Part shown: piece after piece, positions 22,330 through 33,829 of the stretch
Numbering within the stretch: the stretch's first letter is position 1
Layout of the letters: each line of letters opens with the position of its first letter
DNA from: Schistocerca nitens
Lineage: Eukaryota > Arthropoda > Insecta > Orthoptera > Acrididae
Direction of reading: 5' to 3'
Length of the DNA: 64,000 bases
Assembly (NCBI RefSeq): GCF_023898315.1
Contig: NC_064615.1
Coordinates: 731,025,450-731,089,449 of the forward strand
Position numbers and translations under genes: made by a program
The notes under the pieces: model-generated
Told to the model about the DNA's origin: nothing
Seen by the model: only the letters and a program-made list of their open reading frames with translations
Databases searched by the model: none

Positions 22330-23555
22330 CTACTTTTCTGCATTTTTTTCTATATATAGTTAGGAAATAGTGTAAGGTAGGTATAATAAAAATGAAGTGA
22401 TATTGAAAACTTTTACTTAAATGAGCTATATAACCGACAAACATGACACAGCAAATTGCGTATCGTTGTAGTAAATAAATTACAAATTGTATTATCTTTT
22501 CTAAAAAGTATTGAAAGTGAAATAAAATCTAAGTCTCTTTTTTTTTTTTGACAGCTACTGTGCTAAAAGTATGATGTATAATAAACAACAGATTTTATTT
22601 GCTCCTCATACATTAGTAATTTGCAGAAATGATTACTTCTAAGTAAAAGAAAAGATCCATAATTAAATACTCAGAACACATTCTTTTTCTGGAACTGAGT
22701 TTTTAATATAATTTTACTGTTCCTTGCTTGGAGCAAAGTAAACTCATTTATTATGGCACTGAAATCAAATTTAGCAGTTGTGCCGTACTCCGTCGACAAG
22801 ATAACCGAGTTTGATCGTCTGCTTCACCTGTACTCGACCGTAAGTAGTTAATTCATTGAAACTGCGTTGGCAAGATGATGCAGTCACTGGAACTGCCATA
22901 AATATCCTCAAAGTTATTTCGGTGTTTGGATAATCGTCTTGGAACCCATGACTGTTTCAGCCGTATCGATGAACCTGCTATCTTATCACCAAATTTGGTG
23001 TATATTTTGCAAAATAAGATACAGAGCTCTCATTTCAGGCGTCCCCGATTTCAAATGCTGTGTTACATGAGTTATGTTTGCCATTTTATTTAGTGTTTCA
23101 TCAAATACTTTGAAGCACTCTAGTTTAAACAATTTCACTCCTTCCCTTGGTTGGCAGAAATCGGAAAAACTCGGAAGCCTTCGGTCAGATAGCATACTTC
23201 TTTGAGCACCTCTCCCCAACCTTTGATATTCTACAATACCGCAGCCAGTAATACGTTGTTGAACATGAGCTAACTGTATCAACCAAGCGCTGTGTTGACA
23301 CACAACCCCTGTGACTTTTGTTCGGTAATAGTCATTTCTTCATGACGCCGCTTCGACGAAATGACACTGTTACAGCAGCGTGCGCTTACGGTCTTGGGCC
23401 GAGGGAACGGCTTATTCTCGCAGGCAGAAAACTAGCGGTAGCAGAACTCGCGTACATCTTCCAGGTAATTCTTAAGCCGTATTTTCTTTTGCCTGTTTTT
23501 TGCGCCCTTTCTTTACCTGCCCATTTGGCGGCGGCCTATCTCGCCATGGCCTCGG
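22330..23555. other. Unassigned AT-rich DNA
   Basis: I see no supported gene. A short frame ending at 23465 before GTAATT has no recognisable motif. Confidence 0.4.
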
Positions 23556-23559
23556 TACT

Positions 23560-24075
23560 GCCCTAGTACGGAAGAATTTAATGTGTAAGGACACACAGAA
23601 CTAACAGTAGTAAAAACGCCATACTGAGATCCATTGGAAGAATCCGCAGGAAGTGTCCACCCACGGAGGAGGCAGCTTACTGAACCTTCTTTCGACATGC
23701 AGGTGAATATTACTGGGGTGCTCACCAGCAATGATTGGTAGAAGTATGCAGAAGATCCAAAGAAGAGCAGCGCTTTTCCTGACAGGTTCGTTTAGTAAGC
23801 GTCAAAGCTTCACAGAGATTCTCAGCGAACTCAATTGGCTGGCGCTGCAAGGAAGGCGTGTGTGTTCACTGTTGAAATTTCGAAAGCGTACATTGCCGGG
23901 AGAGTCAACCAGTTTAATGTTTCCCCCTGCGTATCTCACGCGAAAAGACCATGAAGGTAAAAGTGGAGAGATTCGAGCTCACGCAACGGTTGGTCTTCAT
24001 ACACATCATTCGCGGCTGGAATAGGAAAGTACCGTCCGCCATTCATCATAAGTTGGCTTGCGGGATGAAGATACA
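23560..24075 (+). pseudogene. LINE 3' end (family L2)
   Basis: On the plus strand, GRSMQKIQRRAALFLTGSF and ELNWLALQGRRVCSLLKF (23731-24024) match the conserved segment downstream of the reverse transcriptase in arthropod LINEs, and GGCTTGCGGGATGAAGATAC ends the element near 24075. The block CCACCCACGGAGGAGGCAGC (about 23660) recurs almost unchanged at 42588, showing two copies of one family. The 5' end is truncated and upstream frames are broken. Confidence 0.7.
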
Positions 24076-24360
24076 GGAACACTTCGTCTTACACGGAAAA
24101 TTCTGGTGATATTACTGTGTTCAAATTCAGGGTGGTGATTCTTCTAGAAAACTTGTAATTCCCAGGAAATTACATTTTACTTGGAAAAATCAGGGTTCCC
24201 TCAGCGAATTTCAGGAATTTTATAAAATGTCAGGTAATTCTGTGTTTTTAACGTAGCATTGTAATTTAATTTCATTGAGTATTACAAATCACAAGTTTTG
24301 AAATACGTAATATTTCAAAGTTTGTTAATTATATGAATATTATTCCACGTAAATTATCTA

Positions 24361-25782
24361 CACTCCTGGAAATGGAAAAAAGAACACATTGACACCGGTG
24401 TGTCAGACCCACCATACTTGCTCCGGACACTGCGACAGGGCTGTACAAGCAATGATCACACGCACGGCACAGCGGACACACCAGGAACCGCGGTGTTGGC
24501 CGTCGAATGGCGCTAGCTGCGCAGCATTTGTGCACCGCCGTCGTCAGTGTCAGCCAGTTTGCCGTGGCATACGGAGCTCCATCGCAGTCTTTAACACTGG
24601 TAGCATGCCGCGACAGCGTGGACGTGAACCGTATGTGCAGTTGACGGACTTTGAGCGAGGGCGTATAGTGGGCATGCGGGAGGCCGGGTGGACGTACCGC
24701 CGAATTGCTCAACACGTGGGGCGTGAGGTCTCCACAGTACATCGATGTTGTCGCCAGTGGTCGGCGGAAGGTGCACGTGCCCGTCGACCTGGGACCGGAC
24801 CGCAGCGACGCACGGATGCACGCCAAGACCGTAGGATCCTACGCAGTGCCTTAGGGGACCGCACCGCCACTTCCCAGCAAATTAGGGACACTGTTGCTCC
24901 TGGGGTATCGGCGAGGACCATTCGCAACCGTCTCCATGAAGCTGGGCTACGGTCCCGCACACCGTTAGGCCGTCTTCCGCTCACGCCCCAACATCGTGCA
25001 GCCCGCCTCCAGTGGTGTCGCGACAGGCGTGAATGGAGGGACGAATGGAGACGTGTCGTCTTCAGCGATGAGAGTCGCTTCTGCCTTGGTGCCAATGATG
25101 GTCGTATGCGTGTTTGGCGCCGTGCAGGTGAGCGCCACAATCAGGACTGCATACGACCGAGGCACACAGGGCCAACACCCGGCATCATGGTGTGGGGAGC
25201 GATCTCCTACACTGGCCGTACACCACTGGTGATCGTCGAGGGGACACTGAATAGTGCACGGTACATCCAAACAGTCATCGAACCCATCGTTCTACCATTC
25301 CTAGACCGGCAAGGGAACTTGCTGTTCCAACAGGACAATGCACGTCCGCATGTATCCCGTGCCACCCAACGTGCTCTAGAAGGTGTAAGTCAACTACCCT
25401 GGCCAGCAAGATCTCCGGATCTGTCCCCCATTGAGCATGTTTGCGACTGGATGAAGCGTCGTCTCACGCGGTCTGCACGTCCAGCACGAACGCTGGTCCA
25501 ACTGAGGCGCCAGGTGGAAATGGCATGGCAAGCCGTTCCACAGGACTACATCCAGCATCTCTACGATCGTCTCCATGGGAGAATAGCAGCCTGCATTGCT
25601 GCGAAAGGTGGATATACACTGTACTAGTGCCGACATTGTGCATGCTCTGTTGCGTGTGTCTATGTGCCTGTGGTTCTGTCAGTGTGATCATGTGATGTAT
25701 CTGACCCCAGGAATGTGTCAATAAAGTTTCCCCTTCCTGGGACAATGAATTCACGGTGTTCTTATTTCAATTTCCAGGAGTG
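24361..25782 (+). mobile_element. Tc1-like DNA transposon, full-length copy 2
   Basis: This copy has the same 1422-bp length, strand and ends as the one at 1252-2673, with TA at 24359-24360 and 25783-25784. I count about 15 substitutions and no indels between the copies, roughly 99% identity. The near-identity over noncoding ends as well as the gene points to recent transposition rather than selection on the gene alone. Confidence 0.95.
24605..25627 (+). CDS. Tc1-like transposase (DDE), copy 2, open frame
   Basis: This is a 340-residue frame with the same organisation as copy 1: two helix-turn-helix segments, the basic linker and D155, D244 and E277 with 32 residues between the last two. At several sites where copy 1 has C, Q or H this copy keeps arginine, and the underlying codons are CG-containing here. 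It therefore looks closer to the ancestral sequence. One change may matter: the tryptophan two residues after the catalytic glutamate in copy 1 (IEHVWDW) is cysteine here (IEHVCDW), at a position usually aromatic in Tc1 proteins. It might therefore be impaired although uninterrupted. Confidence 0.92.
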   Translation: MPRQRGREPYVQLTDFERGRIVGMREAGWTYRRIAQHVGREVSTVHRCCRQWSAEGARARRPGTGPQRRTDARQDRRILRSALGDRTATSQQIRDTVAPGVSARTIRNRLHEAGLRSRTPLGRLPLTPQHRAARLQWCRDRREWRDEWRRVVFSDESRFCLGANDGRMRVWRRAGERHNQDCIRPRHTGPTPGIMVWGAISYTGRTPLVIVEGTLNSARYIQTVIEPIVLPFLDRQGNLLFQQDNARPHVSRATQRALEGVSQLPWPARSPDLSPIEHVCDWMKRRLTRSARPARTLVQLRRQVEMAWQAVPQDYIQHLYDRLHGRIAACIAAKGGYTLY

Positions 25783-25872
25783 TATGTTTAAAAATTGCGG
25801 CCGAGCTAGTACTTACCCCGCTAGCATATCTAATTCGAGAGGAAGGAAAGTAGTTAATGTGAAATGTTCAAA

Positions 25873-25877
25873 CCCCC

Positions 25878-25943
<66 letters not shown>
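25873..25943 (+). repeat. Poly-C / (CT)n compound microsatellite
   Basis: About 16 C residues run directly into roughly 27 CT units. The purine-rich opposite strand could form non-B DNA, which is inference. Confidence 0.95.
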
Positions 25944-25945
<2 letters not shown>

Positions 25946-26115
25946 GCCCCTTCAGTTTTGACTAACCAACATGAAATTGTGGTCTCACGGGGCCAAGGTT
26001 GGTACCTACCAGTCGGTCACGCCACCTGAGGCCAGAGTGTGACCACGTTATTTACTCTTTCGCTGAACGATGGAATATAGTATAGAAACTACAAAGCATT
26101 TCTTCATTTAGCAGA

Positions 26116-26322
26116 ATGGCTGGCTCTGAGCACTATGGGACTTAACATCTATGGTCATCAGTCCCCTAGAACTTAGAACTACTTAAACCTAACTAACCTA
26201 AGGACATCACACAACATCCAGTCATCACGAGGCAGAGAAAATCCCTGACCCCGCCGGGAAACGAACCCGGGAACCCGGGCGCGGGAAGCGAGAACGCTAC
26301 CGCACGACCACGAGCTGCGGAC
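26116..26322 (-). mobile_element. SINE, head type B
   Basis: This minus-strand copy with the type B head begins at the right end with CCGCAGCTCGTGGTCGTGCG. The B box is degraded to GGTTCGTTTCCCGG, and the shared body and hairpin tail are intact. A 12-bp target duplication, TCATTTAGCAGA, lies at 26104-26115 and 26323-26334. Confidence 0.93.
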
Positions 26323-26328
26323 TCATTT

Positions 26329-26739
26329 AGCAGACTGGACATCTGAACTTAAACTGTGAAATTTTGTTCATGCCATATTGCCTTTCTCACCAACGACTAA
26401 CCACTTCACAACCCTTACACCATCTCCGTTTTCTGCTTCCCTGATACATGGAGTAAAATGTTACCTAAAAGGATCCCTAGAAGTACTGTTTGGCACGATC
26501 GCCGTAAATGCGGTATATATTTGCAGTAAACACGTAAATAAAAACATGTCATTTACCTACAGGAAATCATCAAAGTTGGAACAGCTAACAGATGTCGGTC
26601 TTAATTATCCGTATATTCCGACAGAAGTACAACAGAAAACGGAGATGGTGTAAGGGTTGTGAAGTGGTTAGTCGTTAGTGAGGAAGACAATATGGCATGA
26701 ACAAAATTTCACAGTTTAAGTTCAGATGTCCAGTCTGCT
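26329..26739. repeat. Long inverted repeat (foldback, arms about 106 bp)
   Basis: Arms 26329-26434 and 26633-26739 are about 95% complementary, starting AGCAGACTGGACATCTGAAC and reaching CCGTTTTCTG at the inner edge. They enclose a loop of about 200 bp. No target duplication beyond the arms is apparent. The loop has a 91-residue frame without motifs. A MITE or foldback element is the likeliest origin. Confidence 0.85.
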
Positions 26740-26759
26740 GTGATTAGAAAGATGACACA

Positions 26760-29700
26760 GCTCAAAATATGTTGCTTATTTGTGCGAAGCGCTGTCGCCA
26801 ACGGCCGTCATATTGTGATGTTTATCAAAAATCGCACTATATACACTTGTTCATGTGATTTTGCTGCAGCATTTTGGAATTCGCAGCTGCGTTGCAACAT
26901 TTGCCGTTTCCGGTTCCGACATATAAATAAATAAATAAGAAGTCGCAGTGTTCAGACATTGCCTGATTTTTTTTCTGCCTGTGGACTACAATGTTCGTAC
27001 GTATTATGTATTCACTCTATATTTTTGACTCATTAATCTCATCTGCTTACATTGTAGATATAGAACTGCCAAGTACCTCCATTAAGTATCCCGCATAATA
27101 AAATGTGTTGACGATCCTATCCGGTTAAGATTTAAATGTATGTCTTAAGTTTAATACATGACAGTCAGAGGCTCTGGAATCAATGAGAAAGACGTGACAT
27201 TTACCGCAGTGTGCATTAATTTAAAGTGCCTCGTTTAAGACGACGACAGCATTGGGCGAAGAATGTCGGAACGAAGTCTTTTTTTTTTTGTTGAAAATCT
27301 GGAGCAAGGAGGATCACTGTGTATAGTGTAGAAGAATTTTCATTTACGTTTTAAGCGGTCACATGAATGTAATGAGAATACCAAGTATGAAGAGACGAGA
27401 ATAACAAATAATCGTTGCTCGTCACCAGAATTAAAAAACGGTGATTATTAAAACTCATGTCTGTATTCAAGAAATAGAGCTGTAAGGTAAGCTTAAGCGG
27501 CGAATGTTTTTCGATTTCCTTCGTCATAATATTCGACCCTTTCCTAGGCATATTGTAAAAAGGGCAATATTTTGTGATGAACGAAGTTCCTCTCCAAGTT
27601 CGATGAAAATTGGATAGGACGGTAAGCATTCAGCATTTGAGGCCCTTTACGTGATTTTACTACAGGGACAGTAATTTGTTTAGTCTACTCCTGATGAATT
27701 TCGCTTTCTGCTTATGTCGCGTTTAAGATCTGCTGCAAGGCATTGTTTTATTTTTTCGCAGTTTCTCTCACAGTTGCATTCAAACGTTTTTATTTTTGGC
27801 GACTAGTTTCAGACTACATTATTCTTTCACAAACCATAGCTCCTCGTTTTGCTGGAACTTCATCAAAAATGCATTCTTTTTTGCTCTCAGTAATTCGTTG
27901 GGTAATATATATTTTGATAAAATTCTGGCGCTGTGTTACTAGAATAAGTGAAGCATATTCTAGTTATTGGATTATAAATCGTTTAGTAAATAGTACTTCG
28001 GCAGTGCTATTTTCAAAATGTTACAGTTCGTTTTCTATGGAGTAATAACGTCCGTGAATTCTTCTGCCTAGTAACTTACAGGTTTTGGCGATAGAAATTT
28101 ATTGTTGAACTTTTTATTATTATTGACTGGCGAGAGAGAAGAGTGTTTCATGTAATCTGAAATTTTACTAGTAATATTTCTTTTGAAATTGGAAGTATTG
28201 TTTGGTCTTCGCATCCTCCTCCTTACAGCTATAAAAAAATAAAGAAAGGCTCATGCTGTGGTGCTTGTACAGTGAGCGTTTTAATTTACGTTTAATGACA
28301 CTTCGAGTTACACCAAGACAGACGCGGTTGGTCATTTCGGGTTTATCATCACATTTTCTGAAAGATGGAAGCCGACGCGGCTGACTTAAATCATGTTACC
28401 AAGTTTACTGTTTATATTATGGCACCGTCATGGCGTGTGGAATCTGTTACAGTTCATCTTAATAATCCATTGCTATTAAGCCCAGTACTGTCACACATAT
28501 ACCCACTGCATTCTGCCATCTCCTCCTAGGAATGGAAACTGGTTTATTTAACACGAGCGGCGAAGGAGTGGGTGTCTATATTTATTCGTTATTGATTTTT
28601 CTCTGTATTGAAACGTCACCGTATTCGGAATACCACGAAATCATTCAGTAGAATCGTAACAACTAAAATCAGTAGTTATGTGGATGCAATATGGCGTAGA
28701 ATAGAAAATATCTTGCTGCAGACTAAAAAAAATCTGTTGGAAAAAAGTGAATTGTCTCTCTCTCTCTCTCTAACAAAATGTACCAGACGGATTATATTGC
28801 AGAATACAGGCTCGTCGCCAGTTTTGTTACTGTTCCCTCAAAAAGCTCCTGTGAAGTAATTGGGGTCTTTGGAACCATTAGATTTAAGATTGAAATATGC
28901 ATCCCGTACGAGAGATAACGAAGAAAATATGATCTTAACAGAGGTCGGGTTCCGAAATCGTCTGAGTATCAGAGAAACGTTGGTGGCCTTTGCAAACAGC
29001 GGTGCAGATATATCTTCTCTGGTCTCGTTCACCGTTGGCGCTAAGTATATCTTTAAAAAATTACGTAGTGCGCATCCATCAGACTACCAAGATTATTGAG
29101 CTAACCCTCGGTAATATCCAAAAGGATGACTCTGTGCTACCAAAAAATTCTGTAGGTGATCTACAGACATTGACTCACTTGTTTTCAGCAGCAGGTGAAG
29201 AGTTTGGACAGAAGCTGAACACACACAACGCCCAACATCTTGGTTCACCTACTGCTTCAGTGTAAGAAACAACTAAAAGAAAGCACTTAATAGCTTTGGT
29301 GCATTCCACCTGATGATCGAAACCAACACATGAAAATTTAATGTTGGACCATTAAAACCAGTGCCTTGTTAATTACAACGTAAAAAAGAGACTGACCGTG
29401 ACTTGCGTGAAAAAGTTACGTGAAACTCAGAGTAACACATTTCTTCCATTTCTTCCGTCATTTCACCTGTTTACAAAGACTTGCCTTCGGCATCTACTTC
29501 CGAAATGAAAACAGATATTGTGAGGGTATTAAATATGTAATAGATCAGTCATGAATGAACTGTAACAGTTGTTAATACGATCCGTTCCCAGTCATGTTAC
29601 TTGGCACAAACAAGGAAAGAAGTTGCAGTAGTTGTCGAAAGGAAAGTTAGAGAATAAAAGAGGACCTGAAAAGAAAACAAGTGTACCAGCTGAATCAGGA

Positions 29701-29765
29701 AATTAATCGAAAAACTTTACTTCTTGCGGTTGCAAACTTGCAGCTCCCCTTTTCCCCCACTTTAA
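26760..29765. other. Unassigned AT-rich DNA
   Basis: No supported gene or transposon was seen in about 3 kb. It contains a short (TC)n run near 28756 and a CTGATGATCGAAACC motif at 29311 discussed in the findings. Small frames lack recognisable domains. Confidence 0.4.
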
Positions 29766-29766
29766 G

Positions 29767-29796
29767 CCCCCCCCCCCCCCCCACACACACACACAG
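29767..29796 (+). repeat. Poly-C / (CA)n microsatellite
   Basis: A run of about 16 C residues followed by CA repeats. Confidence 0.95.
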
Positions 29797-29876
29797 AAAT
29801 GTTAGGGACGGAAGACAGAGATTTTTGAAGACTGTAATAGACGTTGATGATCGTGAGTTGTTTCCAGAAGTGTTCA

Positions 29877-30056
29877 TGGTTCAAATGGCTCTGTGCACTA
29901 TGGGACTTAACTTCTGAGGTCATCAGTCCCCTAGAACTAGTTAGACCTAACTAACCTAAGGACAGCACACACATCCATGCCGAAGGCAGGATTCGAACCT
30001 GCTACCGCAACGGTCGCGCGGTTCCAGACTGCAGCGCCTAGAACCGCTCGGCCACA
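29877..30056 (-). mobile_element. SINE, head type A, slightly 5'-truncated
   Basis: This minus-strand copy stops within the tRNA-like head (GTGGCCGAGCGGTTCTAGGC at the right), lacking the initial GCCGGCC block. The body is slightly shortened (GAACTAGTTAGACC). An imperfect 9-bp target duplication AAGTGTTCA/AAGTGTTTA flanks it (29868-29876 and 30057-30065). Confidence 0.88.
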
Positions 30057-30364
30057 AAGTGTTTATAGACTCCAAAGAAATGCTCTTGTGAAAGAAAATC
30101 ACTTAAGAATTTTTACTGTGTATGTGTGGTGGAACAGCAAGATACGAAAGTGTATAACTTCAGCAGGAAACTACAAATTGTTACAGCAAGTCTCTTATCA
30201 ATATCGCGACCGACGTAACTTGCAACATCTGGCACGTAAAAGAGACCTTCAAAGTTTGTTTCAAATGTCCCGGAAAACGCGATGGATACTTATTTTAATA
30301 AGTGTCAGTTTTCACATTTGGATGAAACAGAACGTGTGCAGTCACCCACTCAGTGTTTGGTAGA

Positions 30365-30700
30365 AATCATGTAACTTCCGTGTAGAGTTGCTTTCTGTAT
30401 TGGCAACGCCTGCTCGCTGGTGGCGACAGCGCCCGCACAGGGCTGTCGTCCCAGCGGACGCTCGTGTTACAGCGGCGTTGTGTTGTGTATGCTTGGCGCT
30501 ATTCTCTTTGCGTTTGACGTACCTTCAGTCGTTTGTTATGTCTGTTCCTTGGCGCTGTGTAGCAGTCATTCTTTGGCTTTGACTTCCACTGGTGTGTGTA
30601 ACGGTGTTTGTCGCTTATGTCAGTGAAACATGAAATTATGACTTTGAAGAATTTTGCGTGGAGTTTGTTAGTGGCCTACAGGGACGCAGGTAAGGTACCG
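30365..30700 (+). other. GC-rich stretch with a possible splice donor
   Basis: A moderately GC-rich block (30405-30480) is followed by an ATG at 30638 opening MTLKNFAWSLLVAYRDA, which ends exactly at GCAG|GTAAGG (donor at 30690). This arrangement could be a first coding exon, but a 17-codon frame is weak evidence and no homology is recognised. Confidence 0.2.
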
Positions 30701-31269
30701 CGTCACCCACTCATTTACGTTACGATCGCCTATTTACAGATTTTGAGGGCTGTGATGACTTAGTCTCTTAATAACTTATTCTCACAAGTACTTAAAGTCC
30801 TTATATTTCCCATTTTTAGGGGAGAGAAATTAGCTCACTGGACTCCCTTCACAACCAACAAATCCTTTACGGAAATAATCTCCCTTGCTACTAGAGGTTG
30901 TACATGTTTCCGATATGTTTAAGAAGGCAGCGTGACTTGTAGAGTCATAGGTTGGTAATGAGTGTTGCAAAAAAAATATGAGGCACCAACTATAGTGTGG
31001 AAAACTTGGTATATTAAAGACTCCGTGGATTAAAAATCGGCAAAATTAAGTTCGAATGTTCTGTGTAATAAAACGCTTTGTGAATTCAGCGGAGAGTATT
31101 CAAGAAGTACTGTACATTTGTGTCAAAATGTACGCTGTGCACACGTTTCAAAATGGCATGTTTGAAAGGCATTACTTGAAATTTTCTGACCCATCACTAC
31201 AGACATCAGCATTTGGAAGGAAATTCCTGTGTGTAGTAACTGGTACATTTGAGCGACTTCATAGTTTCC

Positions 31270-31480
31270 AGAATAAATTTTCACTCTGGAACGGAGTTTG
31301 TGCTAATATAAAACTTCAGGCCGATGAAAAACGTGTTTGGAAGGTAGCTGAGGCACTGGCAGAAGTAAAACTATGAAGGCGAGTAGTGACCGGTAAAGCA
31401 CTTACATACGAAAGATAAAGGTCCTAGGTTAGAGTCTCGGTAAGGTTCATTGTTTCAATTAGCCAGGAAGTTTCAAAACG
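31270..31480 (+). repeat. tRNA-like dispersed repeat T, decayed copy
   Basis: The repeat's edge block (AAATTTTCACTCTGGAACGG) is followed by a plus-strand tRNA-like core (AGGTCCTAGGTTAGAGTCTC) and the tail CCAGGAAGTTTC. It belongs to the family of 60830-61325. The 106-residue frame just upstream runs into this repeat and is not a gene. Confidence 0.6.
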
Positions 31481-31489
31481 TGGTTGTTG

Positions 31490-32455
31490 TAGGCATCATA
31501 TTTTCTTGGATAGACTACATCGTACTTAGACATGCGCTCTATATTGTGGTGCTGTGTATTGGACTTAGTCGTTTACGTTGAGTGATATTAAAGCTGGCGA
31601 TAATGTTGACATTTCTACGCAGGTAGCATTACAAACAGCAAGACTACTGTAACTCATCCGAGAAATGGTTTGTTCGTGCAGCCAACATAGTTTTCCATTG
31701 TTTTAGTGCCTTTAAATCTACAGTGTAAATAGTGGAGGGGGATACAGGGTCTATTACACGCATTTGAGCGTGTTACGCCACGGAAAATCGTTAGGTCATG
31801 TTGCTGACCTACGGCCATGAAGCGCAGAAGGAAGCAGTGCTGACGCGCCGTTCCCTCGCGGGTATCCACTAATTCTCCGTAGTGTAACGTACAAGTTAGC
31901 GACTACCGCACAACGTTAGAGCACGTAAACAATTGCATCGCTGAGCGACAGTATTGTACCAAAGTAAAGCTTGTCGGTACGTGGGTGTCTCCGAAATATT
32001 AGTCGCTAAGAGAGATGGATGAGAAAGGAAGTACGGAGATTCATACCAACTCAATTGAAAAGAGATGGAATACCTTATTGCCGGATTTATAAGAGAACAA
32101 AGTCTCGAAGACTAGCGATGTTGTAAAGAAGCTCGGAATTTACTGCAGGTGTTTTTGTTTCCTCAATGAAACTGTCTCGAAATCTGACAGAAAATCCAAA
32201 GATTTCGGTCATATATTAGTACATCAGTGGCAAAACACGCCACCTTCACTGCGTGATAGCATAGTGAAGTTAACGGTGATAGCAACACTCAAGTAAAACA
32301 GGGTTTTCTGGAATTATTTCCCTAGAGTAGATCCAGTAAATATTTAATAATTGAAATCAAGGACGGTTGTCAATATGAGTAAGCTACAAGCCGGTATCTG
32401 CGGTGTATGGGAGCACCTTAGCCACTAAATAAAGGCGAGTCTTCAGAGTCCATAC
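31490..32455. other. Unassigned DNA
   Basis: I see nothing recognisable. Confidence 0.45.
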
Positions 32456-32459
32456 TGTA

Positions 32460-33560
32460 TACCAGTTGAATTCCTTTTGGAGTATAGTGAAGTGAGAGTT
32501 GCATATTTAACAATAAATCCAACCGCTCGTTCGATGAAAGATCTGTACCCAAGGACTGGAAAGCTGCACAGTTCACACCAAATCATAAAGGAAATAGAAG
32601 TAATCCACTGAATTATACACCTGTATCACTAACTTCAATTTACAGTAGGGGTTTGGAACACACACAGTATTCAAACATAATGAAAAACCGCGAAGAAAAC
32701 GATCTAATGACACCACCAATATGGTTCAGAAAATATCCTTGTGAAACGCACCTAGCTCAATATTCACACGAAGTAATGGCTGCTATCGATAGGGCTCTCA
32801 AATTGATTCCATATTTTTTAATTTCCAGAAGGCTTTTGACGCAGTTCCTGACAAGCGACTTCTAATCAAATTGCGTGTCTGTGGAGTGTGGTCACAATTG
32901 TGCGAATGGGTTCGTGATTTCCTGTCAGAAAGGTCACTGTTCTCAGCAACTGAGTAGAAATCATGGAGTGAAATAGAAATGACATCTGGCGTTAGCCAAG
33001 GAAGTGTTAAAAGCCGTATGCTGTTTGTGATGTACACAAACGATTTGGGAGACGGTGTGAACAGACCTCTGTTTGGAGACGATGCTGTCGTTCACCATCT
33101 AGTGAAGTTACCATAGGGGCCAATACGAATTACAAACTGATTTAGAGACTATATCTTCATGGTGCGAAAAGTGTGTTGACCTTGAACAATAAAATGTGAC
33201 GTCCTCCACGGGCACTGCTAAAAATACGTTGAATTTCGTTTACACTATAAATAAAATATTAAGGGGTAGCAATAATTGAAACAAAGGCGTTTTTCGTTGC
33301 GTCCAGGACCTTTCACAGAAAATCAGGTACCATCTTTATCCCCCGAACGCGAAAACATTTTGTTGAACCCTCCTACATAGGAAAGAAAGACATTCTTAAT
33401 AAAATAAATCAGAGCTTGCGCGGAAAGTTTTAAGTGTTCATTTATCCCCACGTGCAATTAGAGATTAGAAAGGTCGAGAAATAGTGTGAAAGTGGTTAAG
33501 TGAGCCCTCTTCCAAGCACTTGGGTGTGAATTGCAGAGCAGTGGCGTGGATTTATATGTA
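32460..33560 (+). pseudogene. Degenerate LINE reverse transcriptase and 3' end (family L1)
   Basis: Plus-strand remnants follow reverse-transcriptase order. They are a decayed NYTPVSLTS block (about 32610-32640), then SGVSQGSV (near 32990), MLFVMYTNDLGDGV and LFGDDAVVHH (near 33075). In the last of these the usual FADD active site reads FGDD. A characteristic 3' end at 33480-33550 (AAGTGAGCCCTCTTCCAAGC, then GAATTGCAGAG) matches the end of the copy at 49391. Stops and shifts are frequent. It is jockey/CR1-like; the exact clade is not determined. Confidence 0.75.
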
Positions 33561-33639
33561 GGGAGAGTCTTTTTTACTATCCTCATGAGCTATTGTCCGC
33601 CACAAAGGTGAAAAGCAATGGATGACTTATACAATCTGT

Positions 33640-33730
33640 GACTCCGGTTGCGCATTCGCGAATAGCGGAGTTCAAACCATCAGCCGACCATGCAGATTAA
33701 GGTTTCACCTGATTTTCATAAATTACTTGA
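33640..33730 (+). repeat. tRNA-headed SINE fragment
   Basis: The sequence GCGCATTCGCGAATAGCGG, GAGTTCAAACCATC (B-box-like) and CAGATTAAGGTTTCACCTGA resembles the junction of head and body in the tRNA-Ser-like SINE also embedded in repeat R. It is truncated and decayed. Confidence 0.45.
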
Positions 33731-33829
33731 CGCGTATGTCAGTATGCTGGTTTATTTAGAAAAACCTCCTGAAACTCCAAAAATATAGCTGTAACACCAT
33801 TGACATTTATGGGACGTTAAAAACTGAAT

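Noticed and set aside
31056-31376. 106-codon plus-strand frame
   Set aside because: Its last third lies inside dispersed repeat T, so the frame is not a conserved gene.
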